64,000 bases of DNA from JAJCYX01 sp965243825. Its GTDB lineage: Bacteria; Chloroflexota; Dehalococcoidia; Lucifugimonadales; Lucifugimonadaceae. Position 1 is the first letter of the stretch. Each line of letters begins with the position of its first letter. The notes below the pieces were generated by a model, which ran no database searches, was not told the DNA's origin, and saw nothing but the letters and a program-made list of their open reading frames with translations. Location of the stretch: the NCBI GenBank assembly GCA_965243825.1, contig CBDEVT010000001.1, positions 1,426,001 to 1,490,000 on the forward strand, written 5' to 3'. Positions 10,077 to 18,722 of this stretch are shown here, one piece after another. The position numbers and the translations under genes were made by a program.

Positions 10077-10982
10077 GTGGCTAAATCGGTAGTCGGATAC
10101 TTCAGGAACGAGGGACACACCACTCGCTTCCTGGCTGTGCGAGAAGTGCTGATCCTCTTCAGTACTTACCTCGTCTATTCTGTATCCAAGAACCTGATTG
10201 ATTCAACGCCGATACTTAAGGCGTTTGGCAACGCGTGGGCTCTTGTGGAGTTTGAGAAGAAACTTGGTATAGCCCATGAATCGACGATTCAGATCTGGGC
10301 GAGCCTCTATTCAACCGGCTTCCTTCACTTCCTCGGCTACTTCTATGCAATCGGTTTATGGGTCGCACTACTCGGTTCGGCTGTGTTCTTATTCGTCGTC
10401 AATCGTAGGCTGTACTGGTCCATGCGGAACATGTACCTGGTCACGATGCTCACGGCAGTTGTGATCTTTGCTGTCTACCCGCTGGCACCACCAAGGCTGC
10501 TACCGGGCTATGGAATGTCTGATGTTGCTCACTCACTGGGTTTGCTACCCAGCGAAGGCTCTCGCTCGTTCTTCGGATACAACGAGTTCGCGGCAATGCC
10601 CAGCCTGCATATTGCCTGGTCTTCGCTGATCGTCCTGGGCTGGTTTAAGCTCGGATGGAAGTGGCCGAAAGTAATCTCTGTCGCTTACCTCGCGCTCATG
10701 ACCCTGGCCGTTGTTGCTACTGCAAACCATTACATTCTTGATGTGGTTGCAGGTGTGCTGCTGCTTATGTTTGCAATGTGGGTGGTCGGTCTGCCTCAGA
10801 GCGTCAGAAGCATGCTCGAAGATCGCGATCTGCGCGACCTGAGAGAACTCATGCGGGGTTGGTCACAGCCATTCCCAGAGAGCGGGTTTGTTGGCGGATA
10901 TCACCGCAATAGCGAGCCTGCGCGGGTACCTGTGAACGGCGGGATGCCATTTAGCGATTCGTCGTGGCGCATCCTGAGTTAG
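10077..10982 (+). CDS. PAP2-superfamily membrane phosphatase/phosphotransferase
   Basis: This 301-residue protein has about six membrane helices. It carries the PAP2 core motifs PSLHIAWSS (PSLH at 175-178) and NHYILD (217-222), with a basic PLAPPR element before them. This spacing is that of the inositolphosphotransferase (Aur1/Ipt1-like) branch of PAP2, which removes or transfers a phosphate head group on lipids at the membrane. A hydrophilic 70-residue tail follows the last helix. The start is a GTG. A conspicuous inverted repeat lies just upstream. The true substrate is unknown. Confidence 0.85.
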   Translation: MAKSVVGYFRNEGHTTRFLAVREVLILFSTYLVYSVSKNLIDSTPILKAFGNAWALVEFEKKLGIAHESTIQIWASLYSTGFLHFLGYFYAIGLWVALLGSAVFLFVVNRRLYWSMRNMYLVTMLTAVVIFAVYPLAPPRLLPGYGMSDVAHSLGLLPSEGSRSFFGYNEFAAMPSLHIAWSSLIVLGWFKLGWKWPKVISVAYLALMTLAVVATANHYILDVVAGVLLLMFAMWVVGLPQSVRSMLEDRDLRDLRELMRGWSQPFPESGFVGGYHRNSEPARVPVNGGMPFSDSSWRILS

Positions 10983-11271
10983 CCGCTCGCGTGCACTTGC
11001 CTGTCTTGAGAGTTTTCAGGTAATTGCATCGACAGAATATTCGTTCGCAACTGCCGGTTTTGGGCGACTCCGATGTACCGGTTGCATCCAGCCGGTGTGA
11101 GTGACAGCCGTCTGATTGCCGTATTGGGCCATTGCTAAACTGACCTCGCACGGGCGTGATGCTGAATGGGCTATTCTGGCCGATAGTTCACAGAAAATTC
11201 GCTCGTCGATTGGCTCAATACAGGCGAAAAGCGGACAAAGCGGCAATTGGTCGCCGTCCTGAGACCCGGCA
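10983..11271. other. Intergenic gap before the YhaO-like gene
   Basis: This 289-bp gap holds no convincing gene. There is a weak imperfect hairpin just after the PAP2 stop (TTGCCTG against CAGGTAA). I find no TTGACA-type promoter. The many short overlapping frames look like noise. Confidence 0.5.
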
Positions 11272-12531
11272 TTGCAACCCTTCCGATTCGTACATGCGGC
11301 AGATCTGCACATCGACAGTCCGTTCCGCGGGCTGCGTGATGTTGACAGGCGGGTCGGCGAAAGGCTCCGCGAATCGACCTTCGAGGCGTTTCAGAACCTC
11401 GTAACCCTCTGCGTTGATGAGCAGGTCGATTTCCTGGTAATTGCAGGTGATATCTACGATGGTGCTGATCGGAGTGTGCGGGCCCAACTGCGCTTCCGCG
11501 ATGGTATGCGTCAGCTCTCAGAAGCCGGAATTGCCGTGTACATCGTGCACGGCAATCACGACCCTCTTGATGGCTGGCTCTCTGCGGTTACCTGGCCCGA
11601 TGGCGTCCACATCTTTGGTTCTGAACCGGAATGGAAAACAGTCGAACTGAACGGCGAGCCTCTCGCAGCTATCCAGGGTGTTTCATTCCCGACGAGAGAA
11701 GTGAGAGAAAACCTGGTTGCCAGTTTCTCTACACCGCTACCAGAGCACGATTCTCTGTTCACTATCGGGCTGCTTCACTGCAACGTTGGTGGAAATCCGA
11801 ACCACGACAACTATGCGCCTTGCACGCTGGACGATCTGAAGCTGACTGCGCTCGATTACTGGGCACTGGGCCATGTTCACACTCGACAGACACTTCGACG
11901 TCATGCGCCAGCGGTTGTGTATCCAGGGAACATTCAGGGACGTCATCCCAACGAAGATGGACCTCGTGGCTGCCTGATGGTCAATGTCAACGAAGACGGA
12001 TCGTCCGAAACACGCTTTCATGCGCTTGATGTGGTTCGTTGGGAGACTGCCGAAGTCGATATCTCCGATGTCGGATCACTTGATGGGCTCGAATCGGCGA
12101 TTCAACAGAAACTTGATGACCTCGCGGTTAAGGCGGAAGGCCGTGACGTTATCTGCAGCCTGAATCTATCAGGCAGAGGGCCAATGCATACCGAACTGGT
12201 ACGCAAAGGGTCCGTCGACGATCTACTGCTCGAGCTTCGTGCAACCGCTTCCGAATCACCGTGGGTTTGGGTAGAGCGAATCTACGACAACACGCGTCCA
12301 GAGATCGACATCGAGGCTCGCTCTTCGGCTGACGACTTCCTGGGCGCGACGCTGCGCCGTGCAGGTGAAGTCCTTGAAGACCGGGAAGGCCTGAAGGAAC
12401 TCGCAGCGGTAGTTGGCGAGGTCTACACAGGGCGCAAGAACAGCCTGCCTGCTCCGACGGACGATCAGATCAAGGACTGGGCGGCCGAAGCTCGCTGGCA
12501 GCTGGCTGAGCTGCTGGAGCCGGAGGATTAG
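11272..12531 (+). CDS. Metallophosphoesterase, SbcD/YhaO-like DNA nuclease
   Basis: This 419-residue protein has the five metal-binding blocks of Mre11/SbcD phosphoesterases: DLH (11-13), GDIYD, GNHD in VHGNHDPLDG, a lone His in LLHCN, and GHVHTR. The C-terminal third is a capping domain. It is expected to be a manganese-dependent nuclease working with the SMC-like ATPase encoded next door. The TTG start is the only usable start after an in-frame stop at 11260 and gives the canonical FRFVHAADLHID opening. The next gene begins 7 bp after its stop. The layout matches Bacillus yhaO-yhaN, but yhaM is missing. Confidence 0.88.
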   Translation: MQPFRFVHAADLHIDSPFRGLRDVDRRVGERLRESTFEAFQNLVTLCVDEQVDFLVIAGDIYDGADRSVRAQLRFRDGMRQLSEAGIAVYIVHGNHDPLDGWLSAVTWPDGVHIFGSEPEWKTVELNGEPLAAIQGVSFPTREVRENLVASFSTPLPEHDSLFTIGLLHCNVGGNPNHDNYAPCTLDDLKLTALDYWALGHVHTRQTLRRHAPAVVYPGNIQGRHPNEDGPRGCLMVNVNEDGSSETRFHALDVVRWETAEVDISDVGSLDGLESAIQQKLDDLAVKAEGRDVICSLNLSGRGPMHTELVRKGSVDDLLLELRATASESPWVWVERIYDNTRPEIDIEARSSADDFLGATLRRAGEVLEDREGLKELAAVVGEVYTGRKNSLPAPTDDQIKDWAAEARWQLAELLEPED

Positions 12532-12538
12532 CGAGCAT

Positions 12539-15500
12539 ATGCGAATCACCCGGCTACAAATAGAGAATTTTGGGCACTTCAACAACCGCACGATTGATCC
12601 GGTTGATGACGCGCTGACGGTGGTGCACGGCCCGAACGAAGCCGGAAAGTCCGCAATGCGAGCGTTCATCCGCTCGACGCTATTCGGATATCTCGACAGG
12701 CGTAGCAGACAGTTCGATTTCTACGACTACCCGCCAATTAATGGTGGTGTCGCATCCGGCTCGCTGGACATCGTTACCTCTTCCGGTGCAGCCCACACAG
12801 TCAGGCGAGAGCAGGGCCGCAACGGCGGTTCGGTTATCGTCAGCGGTGATGCAGACGGTGGGACCGAGCTGCTTGAAAGGCTCCTGGACCGCATCGGTCC
12901 AGACCTTTACCAGAACCTTTTCAGTATCAGCCTCAGTGAACTGCAAGAGCTCTCAAGTCTTAACTCTCCTGAGATAAGGGACCGTATCTACTCCGTAGGC
13001 TTAGGACTTTCCAAAGTCAGTCTCCCAGATGCTGTGACCCAGATTGACCGGGACCTTCGCGCCTTGCGCGGACCTAAATCCGGTTCGATACGCAAAGCTG
13101 AGAAAGATCTGCATGAGCTGAAGTCAGAGCTTGAAGAGGCTCGCCGCGACCACAGTTTGTATGCAGATGTTGCTGGAAAGCTCGCTGACATCGAGGAACG
13201 CATTGCTGCGCAGCAGGACACCCTTGAAGCAGCACGGGCTCGGCGAGAGCACCAGGCTTTAACTATCAACCTGCGCCCGCACTGGGAGCGAATGGCTGCG
13301 CTTAATGGCCAGATCGCTCAACTCCCCCAGTACCCGGACTTCCCTGGTAACGCGGAACGACAACTAGACAGCCTCGTGCTACAGGAAACGAACCTGCGTG
13401 AGCAGATGCAGAAGGGCGATGCCCGTCAGGACCGTCGCACGGACGAGATCAAGACTGTACCAGTGATTGAGCCGTTCGAAGAGCGGGCCGACGAGATCAG
13501 GCAGCTTGTCTCGGAGACAGCTCACTATCGCAAGGCGGTCGAAGATCTACCTGAGGTACGCACGATCCTCAAGATCGAAGAAGAGAAGTTCCAGCGTGAC
13601 CGCGAGCTGCTTGGAAGCGATTGGGACGAAGAGGCGATCGCCAGATTTGATACCCCTGTAGATCTGCTAGCCGACCTCGAAGCTGCGGGTTCGCAACTTA
13701 CCGAGACCGAGTCTGTTTTCAAAGAATCGGAAGGCGAAGTTAAGCGACGGACAGATAGCAGAGACGACGTCGCGGAAGAGGTGTCACGCGCGAGCGCAAC
13801 ACGCGACTCCGTTGAAGGTGTCCCTGAGCAGACATCTGATGAGCTGGACAAGCGACAAGAAAGGCTCGGGCGACTCCGTGGCGCGCTTGCTGAACGCTAC
13901 GGCGTCAAAGGGCAGCTCAGTGACGCTGAAAAGCAGCTCGCTGATTCGTTAAGCGAGGCGGACACAGTAAATGTTGGCGGCTTCCTGGGCTCAATCTGGG
14001 TAGCTGTAGCTCTGATAATGCTTTCGATCTCTGTGATCGCATTTGCGGTCTGGGACAAAGAACTCGCTCCAGCTATTCCGGGTCTTGGCGGACTGGCTGC
14101 CGGAATCATGATGATGATCCGGGCCCGGACCAGTGGGCAGGGATTCGCCATCAGGGTGTCGCGACCGAAGATAACCGAGGCTCGGACGATACTTAGCGAT
14201 CAGCGGAACGAGCTCAAAGCGAAGCTCGAAGAACTGAACGCCGAGATTGAAGAGATCGCCGCAGAATTCGGACTTGGGGCAGATCCCTCCATCAGGGACA
14301 TCGAGGAACAAGCCGCTGCGACGGATCGTGCTGTGCACAGAAGGGTTCTGTTTGAGACCCGAGGAGCTGCTGCGACTGAGGCGGAGGAACGACTCAAAGA
14401 GGCAGATTCCAGGCTGCAGGAGGCTGCCGACAACCGCACCCTCGCATACAACAACTATGCGACCACATATGCACGTTGGCAGGAAGTCCTGAAGAAGACG
14501 AAGCTACGCGATGACCTGAAACCGACTCAGGCCAACTCAGTAGTCGAACGGCTCCGCACCCTTAAGAGTCAACTTCGAATTATCTCAAGCTACCGTGAGC
14601 GCGTTGCCCAGATGGAACAAACCATCACGGACATTGAGTCACGTCTTGCAGTGGCGCTTGAATTTGCGAAGATGCCACCTGCTGAGCACATGCAGGCCAC
14701 TGCAGCGATGACGACACTGGCAGAACGATTCAGCGCTCATGAACTGGCAGTTCAGCGCAGAGAAACGCTGGTTGTTGAGCTTGATGAGTGGATCACACAG
14801 CGTGATCTTCTCGAACGCCGAATCAGCCAGGTAGAAGGTCAGATCAACAGTCTGCTGAGATTCGCTGAAACCGATGATGAAGAAGAGTTCCGGCAGGCAG
14901 CCCGCCTGATGGAGCAGCGATGGGCAAGTGAGGCGAAGGTCAAGGAGCTTATTGAGCTGCACCCATTGCTTGGCAACGATGAAGGACAAGAACATCGTCA
15001 AACACTTGAGGCTAACTCTCTCAGCGATCTGAAGGCCCGATTGGACCGCATTGACGATGAAGTGCGTGAGATCGAGCTCGAACTCGGTGAGATGCAACGC
15101 GAACGCGGTGACCTTGAGCGCCAGCGCAAGCAGCTTGAATCATCTTCCAAAGTGTCTGAACTGCGTGCAAAGATCAATGTTCTGGAAGACAGGCTTCACA
15201 CTGACGCCAGGCGCTGGGCCGTGCTCCGTATCGCTTCGCACCTGTTGGAGACGACGCGAGAGGAATTCCAGAGAGAGCGCCAACCTTCGTTGATTCAGTC
15301 GGCAGGTAAGTATTTCGAGAAGTTGACTCTTGGCCGCTACACCAGGGTAGAAGCGGTAGTCGGTGAACAAGATCTGGTTGTCTACGAGGCTGAAGGTGCG
15401 CGCAAGAGCGTCAACGGACTGTCACGCGGTACTGCAGAACAGCTTTACCTGTCGATGCGGTTCGCTCTGATTGAGGAGTACTCACGAAACGCCGAACCGA

Positions 15501-15742
15501 TGCCCGTCATCATGGATGATGTGCTTGTGAATTTTGACCCAGAGCGTGCACAGGCTGCTGCTAACGTGATTGCTGAGCTTTCATCGCGCTTCCAGGTACT
15601 TATGCTCACGTGTCACCCACAGACTGTGACCTACTTCAAGAATGCGTGCTCTGCACAGGGACGCCGCAAAGCCCGGCCGATCACACTGGTAGATCTCGGA
15701 GAAGGCTCCTCCGAAGCCGGTCAACTCACTCTGGTTGGGTAA
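12539..15742 (+). CDS. AAA/SMC-like ATPase, YhaN/SbcC family, with membrane segment
   Basis: This 1,067-residue ATPase has an N-terminal Walker A (GPNEAGKS, 31-38) and long Glu/Arg/Gln-rich coiled coils. The C-terminal lobe carries the signature LSRGTAEQLYLS (about 960) and Walker B PVIMDDVLVNFD (about 987-998). Between the two coiled-coil arms, at about 480-530, are two hydrophobic stretches that look like a membrane hairpin. A zinc-hook CxxC would lie there in SbcC/Rad50, and none is seen. This fits the YhaN (COG4717) branch. The ATG at 12539 follows a GGAGG (12522-12526); a longer frame from 12413 overlaps the phosphoesterase gene and is rejected. The two proteins should form one DNA-processing complex. 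Confidence 0.88.
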   Translation: MRITRLQIENFGHFNNRTIDPVDDALTVVHGPNEAGKSAMRAFIRSTLFGYLDRRSRQFDFYDYPPINGGVASGSLDIVTSSGAAHTVRREQGRNGGSVIVSGDADGGTELLERLLDRIGPDLYQNLFSISLSELQELSSLNSPEIRDRIYSVGLGLSKVSLPDAVTQIDRDLRALRGPKSGSIRKAEKDLHELKSELEEARRDHSLYADVAGKLADIEERIAAQQDTLEAARARREHQALTINLRPHWERMAALNGQIAQLPQYPDFPGNAERQLDSLVLQETNLREQMQKGDARQDRRTDEIKTVPVIEPFEERADEIRQLVSETAHYRKAVEDLPEVRTILKIEEEKFQRDRELLGSDWDEEAIARFDTPVDLLADLEAAGSQLTETESVFKESEGEVKRRTDSRDDVAEEVSRASATRDSVEGVPEQTSDELDKRQERLGRLRGALAERYGVKGQLSDAEKQLADSLSEADTVNVGGFLGSIWVAVALIMLSISVIAFAVWDKELAPAIPGLGGLAAGIMMMIRARTSGQGFAIRVSRPKITEARTILSDQRNELKAKLEELNAEIEEIAAEFGLGADPSIRDIEEQAAATDRAVHRRVLFETRGAAATEAEERLKEADSRLQEAADNRTLAYNNYATTYARWQEVLKKTKLRDDLKPTQANSVVERLRTLKSQLRIISSYRERVAQMEQTITDIESRLAVALEFAKMPPAEHMQATAAMTTLAERFSAHELAVQRRETLVVELDEWITQRDLLERRISQVEGQINSLLRFAETDDEEEFRQAARLMEQRWASEAKVKELIELHPLLGNDEGQEHRQTLEANSLSDLKARLDRIDDEVREIELELGEMQRERGDLERQRKQLESSSKVSELRAKINVLEDRLHTDARRWAVLRIASHLLETTREEFQRERQPSLIQSAGKYFEKLTLGRYTRVEAVVGEQDLVVYEAEGARKSVNGLSRGTAEQLYLSMRFALIEEYSRNAEPMPVIMDDVLVNFDPERAQAAANVIAELSSRFQVLMLTCHPQTVTYFKNACSAQGRRKARPITLVDLGEGSSEAGQLTLVG

Positions 15743-15784
15743 AAGTCTTTCCGGTCACTCTGCATCGCCCGGGCTGTGTTTCGA

Positions 15785-16594
15785 TTAGTCGCTTTGCGCC
15801 GCAGTGACATCTGCTCGCTCTGCCGCGGCAAGACCCTCGTAAAGCTTAGTCATGCCTTCCAGCCACTTGGCCTGAACCTCGGCCGTCCAGGACGGATCGA
15901 ACTCCGGATACTTAGACAAAATCATCTCTGCCACGTTGAGCTTCGCCGCCAGCCGCGGTGAGGTCTCAGCGACTGTCGAAACTGTTGTGGAGGAGACAGG
16001 TGTCGGTGCTTCTGCTGGCAGGTCTTCAGGGGCCTGTGATGGGGCTGTTGGCACCGACGGTTGGGCGCTGGAGCGACCTCGTCCACCCGCCTTTGCTGTG
16101 GCCGATTTTGAGCGTCCCTGGTGCCGGCCGGCGAGGATGTATTGCGACAGTTGAATCCCCGCCGAGCGCGCCGCCTGGATGAAGAATGCCTCGCACTTAG
16201 CCAGCACTCCTTCACGGGCTCCGAAGGAACGGAATGCCTCATGGAACTGGTTCCTGGTCGCCCTGGCGAGATCGAGCCGAAACACCGGCTCGTAATAGTC
16301 CTCCAGAAGACCACGCAGCAGGGCTCGCCTTCGCTCTCCTTCCGCAAAAACAAGCTCTTCAAGCACGGGTTGCGGATGGCCTTCTGCATCGACCAGCTGC
16401 AGTACCTTCAGCGCTGTCATGAGCTGTGTACCCGAGCTTCCTGAGAATCGACTGCCCCAGACGCTGCGATCAATCCTCGCGGGAATGCCGTCCTGAAGAA
16501 ATTCCAAAAAAGTTTGGAATGTTCGGTATGGGACGTATGGGGGAACCGTGTTTTGACGTTCGAGCATGGAATATTCAGATTGGGAAAGGGACAT
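15785..16594 (-). CDS. DUF5343 domain protein with basic linker
   Basis: This 269-residue protein has an N-terminal DUF5343-type domain with the pattern PPYVPYRTF, FLEFLQDGIPARIDRSVW and an SGS-x-QL helix (residues 18-150), of unknown function. A Lys/Arg/Ser-rich linker follows (about 158-175), then an Ala/Pro-rich stretch, and a C-terminal helical segment from about 210. The basic linker hints at nucleic-acid contact, but that is inference. The ATG at 16594 and a second ATG at 16567 are both possible; neither has a good ribosome-binding site. It is divergent from the ParB-like gene, and repeated palindromes overlap its first codons. Confidence 0.75.
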   Translation of the reverse strand: MSLSQSEYSMLERQNTVPPYVPYRTFQTFLEFLQDGIPARIDRSVWGSRFSGSSGTQLMTALKVLQLVDAEGHPQPVLEELVFAEGERRRALLRGLLEDYYEPVFRLDLARATRNQFHEAFRSFGAREGVLAKCEAFFIQAARSAGIQLSQYILAGRHQGRSKSATAKAGGRGRSSAQPSVPTAPSQAPEDLPAEAPTPVSSTTVSTVAETSPRLAAKLNVAEMILSKYPEFDPSWTAEVQAKWLEGMTKLYEGLAAAERADVTAAQSD

Positions 16595-16728
16595 TCCAGA
16601 GTTTGAATGGGTTTTCGGAACGAACGGTATCCCGGCCTGATTCCAAAGTCAATATCGATTTGGAATGCCCGGTTTCCCAGTGTGGACAGTTTTGGCACAT
16701 GCGATACGGAATGAAGGAAAATTCCAAA
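16501..16728. repeat. Cluster of TTCCAAA/TTTGGAA palindromic sites
   Basis: Five exact copies of one heptamer (either strand) fall within 228 bp. Site 1 is ATTCCAAA-N4-TTTGGAAT (16501-16520), a perfect 8-bp dyad. Site 2 is ATTCCAAA-N11-TTTGGAAT (16640-16666). Site 3 is a lone ATTCCAAA (16721-16728) with a GGAAT half-site 8 bp before its ATTCC. A degenerate dyad, CATTCCAG with TTTGAATG, lies at 16592-16609. Sites 2 and 3 are in the gap between the divergent DUF5343 and ParB-like genes. Site 1 lies inside the first codons of the DUF5343 gene, so part of it may be constrained by protein coding. The likely reader is the ParB-like protein, but this is inference. Confidence 0.7.
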
Positions 16729-16808
16729 CAACACAAGCATAGATCGCTCTGACACGTTCTTTCGAGAACTGTTTCGGAGCATGCAGACATGGAAGCAAGG
16801 GGTGGGAT

Positions 16809-17717
16809 TTGAAGGTTCCGATAGCGAAAATTGTGCCTGATCCACAGACACAGGCCTCGGCAAAAGCCAACGTTCGGGAATTGCCGCGCGGCTCTCGAAC
16901 CGCACGTGACCCGGTGGTACTGATTGAGGACGACAAATTCGTCTTGTTGGCCGGAGCAAGGAAGCTAAGGACAGCGCAAGAAGCCGGTGAAAAAGAGGTC
17001 GAGTGCACGGTCAAAGAATCGGTCACAGAGCAGGAGCGCTGGGAGCTTTTGCTGGCTGAGCAGTACCACTCATCGCTTGTACCGCCCATGGACCTCGGGC
17101 AGGCTTTTATCGACTACCGCGATCGCTACGACGTGACCCAGCAGGAGCTTGCCCGTCGCACCGGTATCACGCCCGGAACTATCCACCATTACGAAAGCCT
17201 GATCCGCACCCTGGCGCCTGGCCTTGGTGGCAAGGTGAACAGCGGCGAGCTGACCTTTAAAGAAGCCAGGTCTATCGCCGACATCGACGATCATGAGCGC
17301 CAGCTGGAGATAGCGAAACCGTTTGTAGATGGCCGACTTTCGTCGGTCCATGTCGAACGGATCGTCGGTCGTGCGAAAAACGCTCCAGAGCTGTCGATCG
17401 ATCAGATCATTGAAGAGGTCGTCAACGGAAAGCGGCCTGTCCAGAAGCCGGAGCCTGAAGAACCTGAAATCCAGGAACCTCAACCGCCGCGTGAACGCAA
17501 CACAGAGAGCCTGGAGAACATGGTTCTTCACCTCGCCGGTGAGCTTGACGCCTTGCCTATGCAGGTTATTCCCGAGTACCGGCGACTCAAGTTGATTAGC
17601 TGTCTACGAATACTCGATTCCAGGTTACGAGCGTCACTCGAAAGCCTGAACTCCGGCGTTGCGAGAGAGTCGTCGGTGCCAAAGCCAATGACACGTAACA
17701 AGGTAGGTACACGCTAA
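16809..17717 (+). CDS. ParB/KorB-like DNA-binding protein
   Basis: This 302-residue protein follows the ParB/Spo0J plan. It has an N-terminal ParB-like region with DDKFVLLAGARKLRTAQEAG (about 41-60), and a helix-turn-helix, TQQELARRTGITPGTIHHYE (110-129). A helical domain and a Pro/Glu-rich linker (about 210-235) follow, then a C-terminal helical segment that may dimerise. The CTP-binding GERR box of true ParB reads GARK (49-52), so clamp activity is doubtful. No parA gene is adjacent. The TTG start follows a GGGGTGGG purine run. The upstream palindrome cluster makes self-regulation or centromere-like binding plausible. Confidence 0.8.
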   Translation: MKVPIAKIVPDPQTQASAKANVRELPRGSRTARDPVVLIEDDKFVLLAGARKLRTAQEAGEKEVECTVKESVTEQERWELLLAEQYHSSLVPPMDLGQAFIDYRDRYDVTQQELARRTGITPGTIHHYESLIRTLAPGLGGKVNSGELTFKEARSIADIDDHERQLEIAKPFVDGRLSSVHVERIVGRAKNAPELSIDQIIEEVVNGKRPVQKPEPEEPEIQEPQPPRERNTESLENMVLHLAGELDALPMQVIPEYRRLKLISCLRILDSRLRASLESLNSGVARESSVPKPMTRNKVGTR

Positions 17718-17844
17718 GCGGTAGATTGAGCCTCGGCTCACAACGAAAGAATTTCATGAGGCGGGTGCGGACACACCGGTCTCAGAGTACGGGAGCAGCC
17801 TGGCCGGGCTCGCTAAGCGCTCCATTCAAAAAGCCGTGAGCCCA

Positions 17845-17890
17845 AAGACACCCCGTCAATGGTTGCCTCCAGACGGGGTGTCTTCCTTTG
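17845..17890 (+). terminator. Hairpin terminator after the ParB-like gene
   Basis: A perfect 13-bp stem, AAGACACCCCGTC (17845-17857) with GACGGGGTGTCTT (17872-17884), encloses a 14-nt loop and is followed by CCTTTG. It lies 127 bp after the ParB-like gene. It could also end the minus-strand pyrophosphatase transcript, since the stem reads the same in both directions. Confidence 0.8.
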
Positions 17891-17954
17891 TCCGCGATTC
17901 GCCCCTGTGTTGTCAAGGTCGAACGAGAGAATCTGAACGGGAAATGTGACCTGT

Positions 17955-18317
17955 TTACAGGTTTGGTCTGCGAATCAGGGCCGCTGATTGCGACTCGCTG
18001 TTCGATGTCTTAAGCGCTAGCGCCATCTCGCTTTCTTTGCACCCGATCAGAAGCTTGATCTCAGAGTCGCGTTTAAACAGATCAACCGTCACGAGGATTC
18101 CGACTAACCCTATTCCCGGTTCACTGCCCACCCAAACGTCTATTCCTCCGCCATCCATCGAGGTGGTTCCGGCAAGGTACCCGTAGTCAAGCGGATAGAC
18201 GATGGACTTAAAGCGTGGATGTACAGAACCCTTTGGACGATCGACGACTATCTCGCTTGAGATCACCAGTTCGTCAGCAGCATCCCAGAATGTTCGGTCA
18301 GCCACCTCGTATTCCAT
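17955..18317 (-). CDS. Inorganic pyrophosphatase-like protein (short form)
   Basis: This 120-residue protein resembles the core of family I soluble pyrophosphatases, with the run VVDRPKGSVHPRF, then YPLDYGYLAGT and GGGIDVWVG. Full enzymes are about 160-180 residues long. The metal-binding D-x-D-x-x-D box reads MDGGGID, so the middle Asp is replaced by Gly. A later pair of Asp residues (TVDLFKRDSEIK) may fill the D97/D102 roles. It may be an active short-form enzyme, as in some Firmicutes, or a diverged one. It is downstream of gyrB on the same strand. Confidence 0.75.
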   Translation of the reverse strand: MEYEVADRTFWDAADELVISSEIVVDRPKGSVHPRFKSIVYPLDYGYLAGTTSMDGGGIDVWVGSEPGIGLVGILVTVDLFKRDSEIKLLIGCKESEMALALKTSNSESQSAALIRRPNL

Positions 18318-18722
18318 GAGCTAGGTTTTTCCGATGCAGCGAAAGTGCGCACTACTTCAACGAATCAGGAGAGAGCAAATAGCGACTAACTGGTTGGCAC
18401 TCCGACTCGAAGGGTAACTTGCCGTTCGGGCATGCCGGGTTGGTGTGTGATTACGATCCATCTTTTGAAGTCACGGTCGCTCTCGCATTGACTTCGCCGC
18501 CCAGGCCGCTTGCGCAGCAGCGATTCTGTGTTCGGCAAATGTAGCAACGATCGCATCCGTGCCCTTTGCACGGCCCTTGCTTCTCGGCATGAAATCGTTC
18601 CATCAGCTTCCTGAAATTCACAGGACTCTCTCTTTCTGCTGCGTTCCGTAGCAGAGCGATTCCGAACACTGCCATGCCCGAACTCGTGACAGAGTTCATC
18701 TGGCAGCAAGGCGTATTTCCGA
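18318..18722. other. Intergenic gap between gyrB and the pyrophosphatase-like gene
   Basis: This 405-bp gap holds no secure gene. A minus-strand frame (18451-18699, 82 codons) has a Cys-rich stretch, CKGHGCDRCYIC, that could be a tiny zinc-binding protein, but it lacks a ribosome-binding site. Another overlapping frame shows an HEFGH by chance within Arg-rich sequence. I treat both as probably non-coding. Confidence 0.4.

Noticed and set aside
11737..12029. Alternative frames inside the YhaO-like gene
   Set aside because: They lie fully within a well-supported gene and are rich in rare residues.
16417..16959. Open frames of 108-180 codons on both strands across the TTCCAAA cluster
   Set aside because: They overlap the start of the ParB-like and DUF5343 genes and have no protein-like pattern; they are a by-product of the repeats.
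17718..17850. Possible small RNA (GGGAGCAGCCTGGCC resembles part of the SRP RNA or a tRNA D-arm)
   Set aside because: The SRP loop lacks the matching CAGG strand and tetraloop, and no T-arm or acceptor stem can be formed.
18386..18722. HEFGH zinc-protease-like motif and a Cys-rich 82-codon frame downstream of gyrB
   Set aside because: The HEFGH frame is Arg-rich and otherwise featureless, and its upstream part only mirrors gyrB in another frame. The Cys-rich frame has no ribosome-binding site and no recognisable family.
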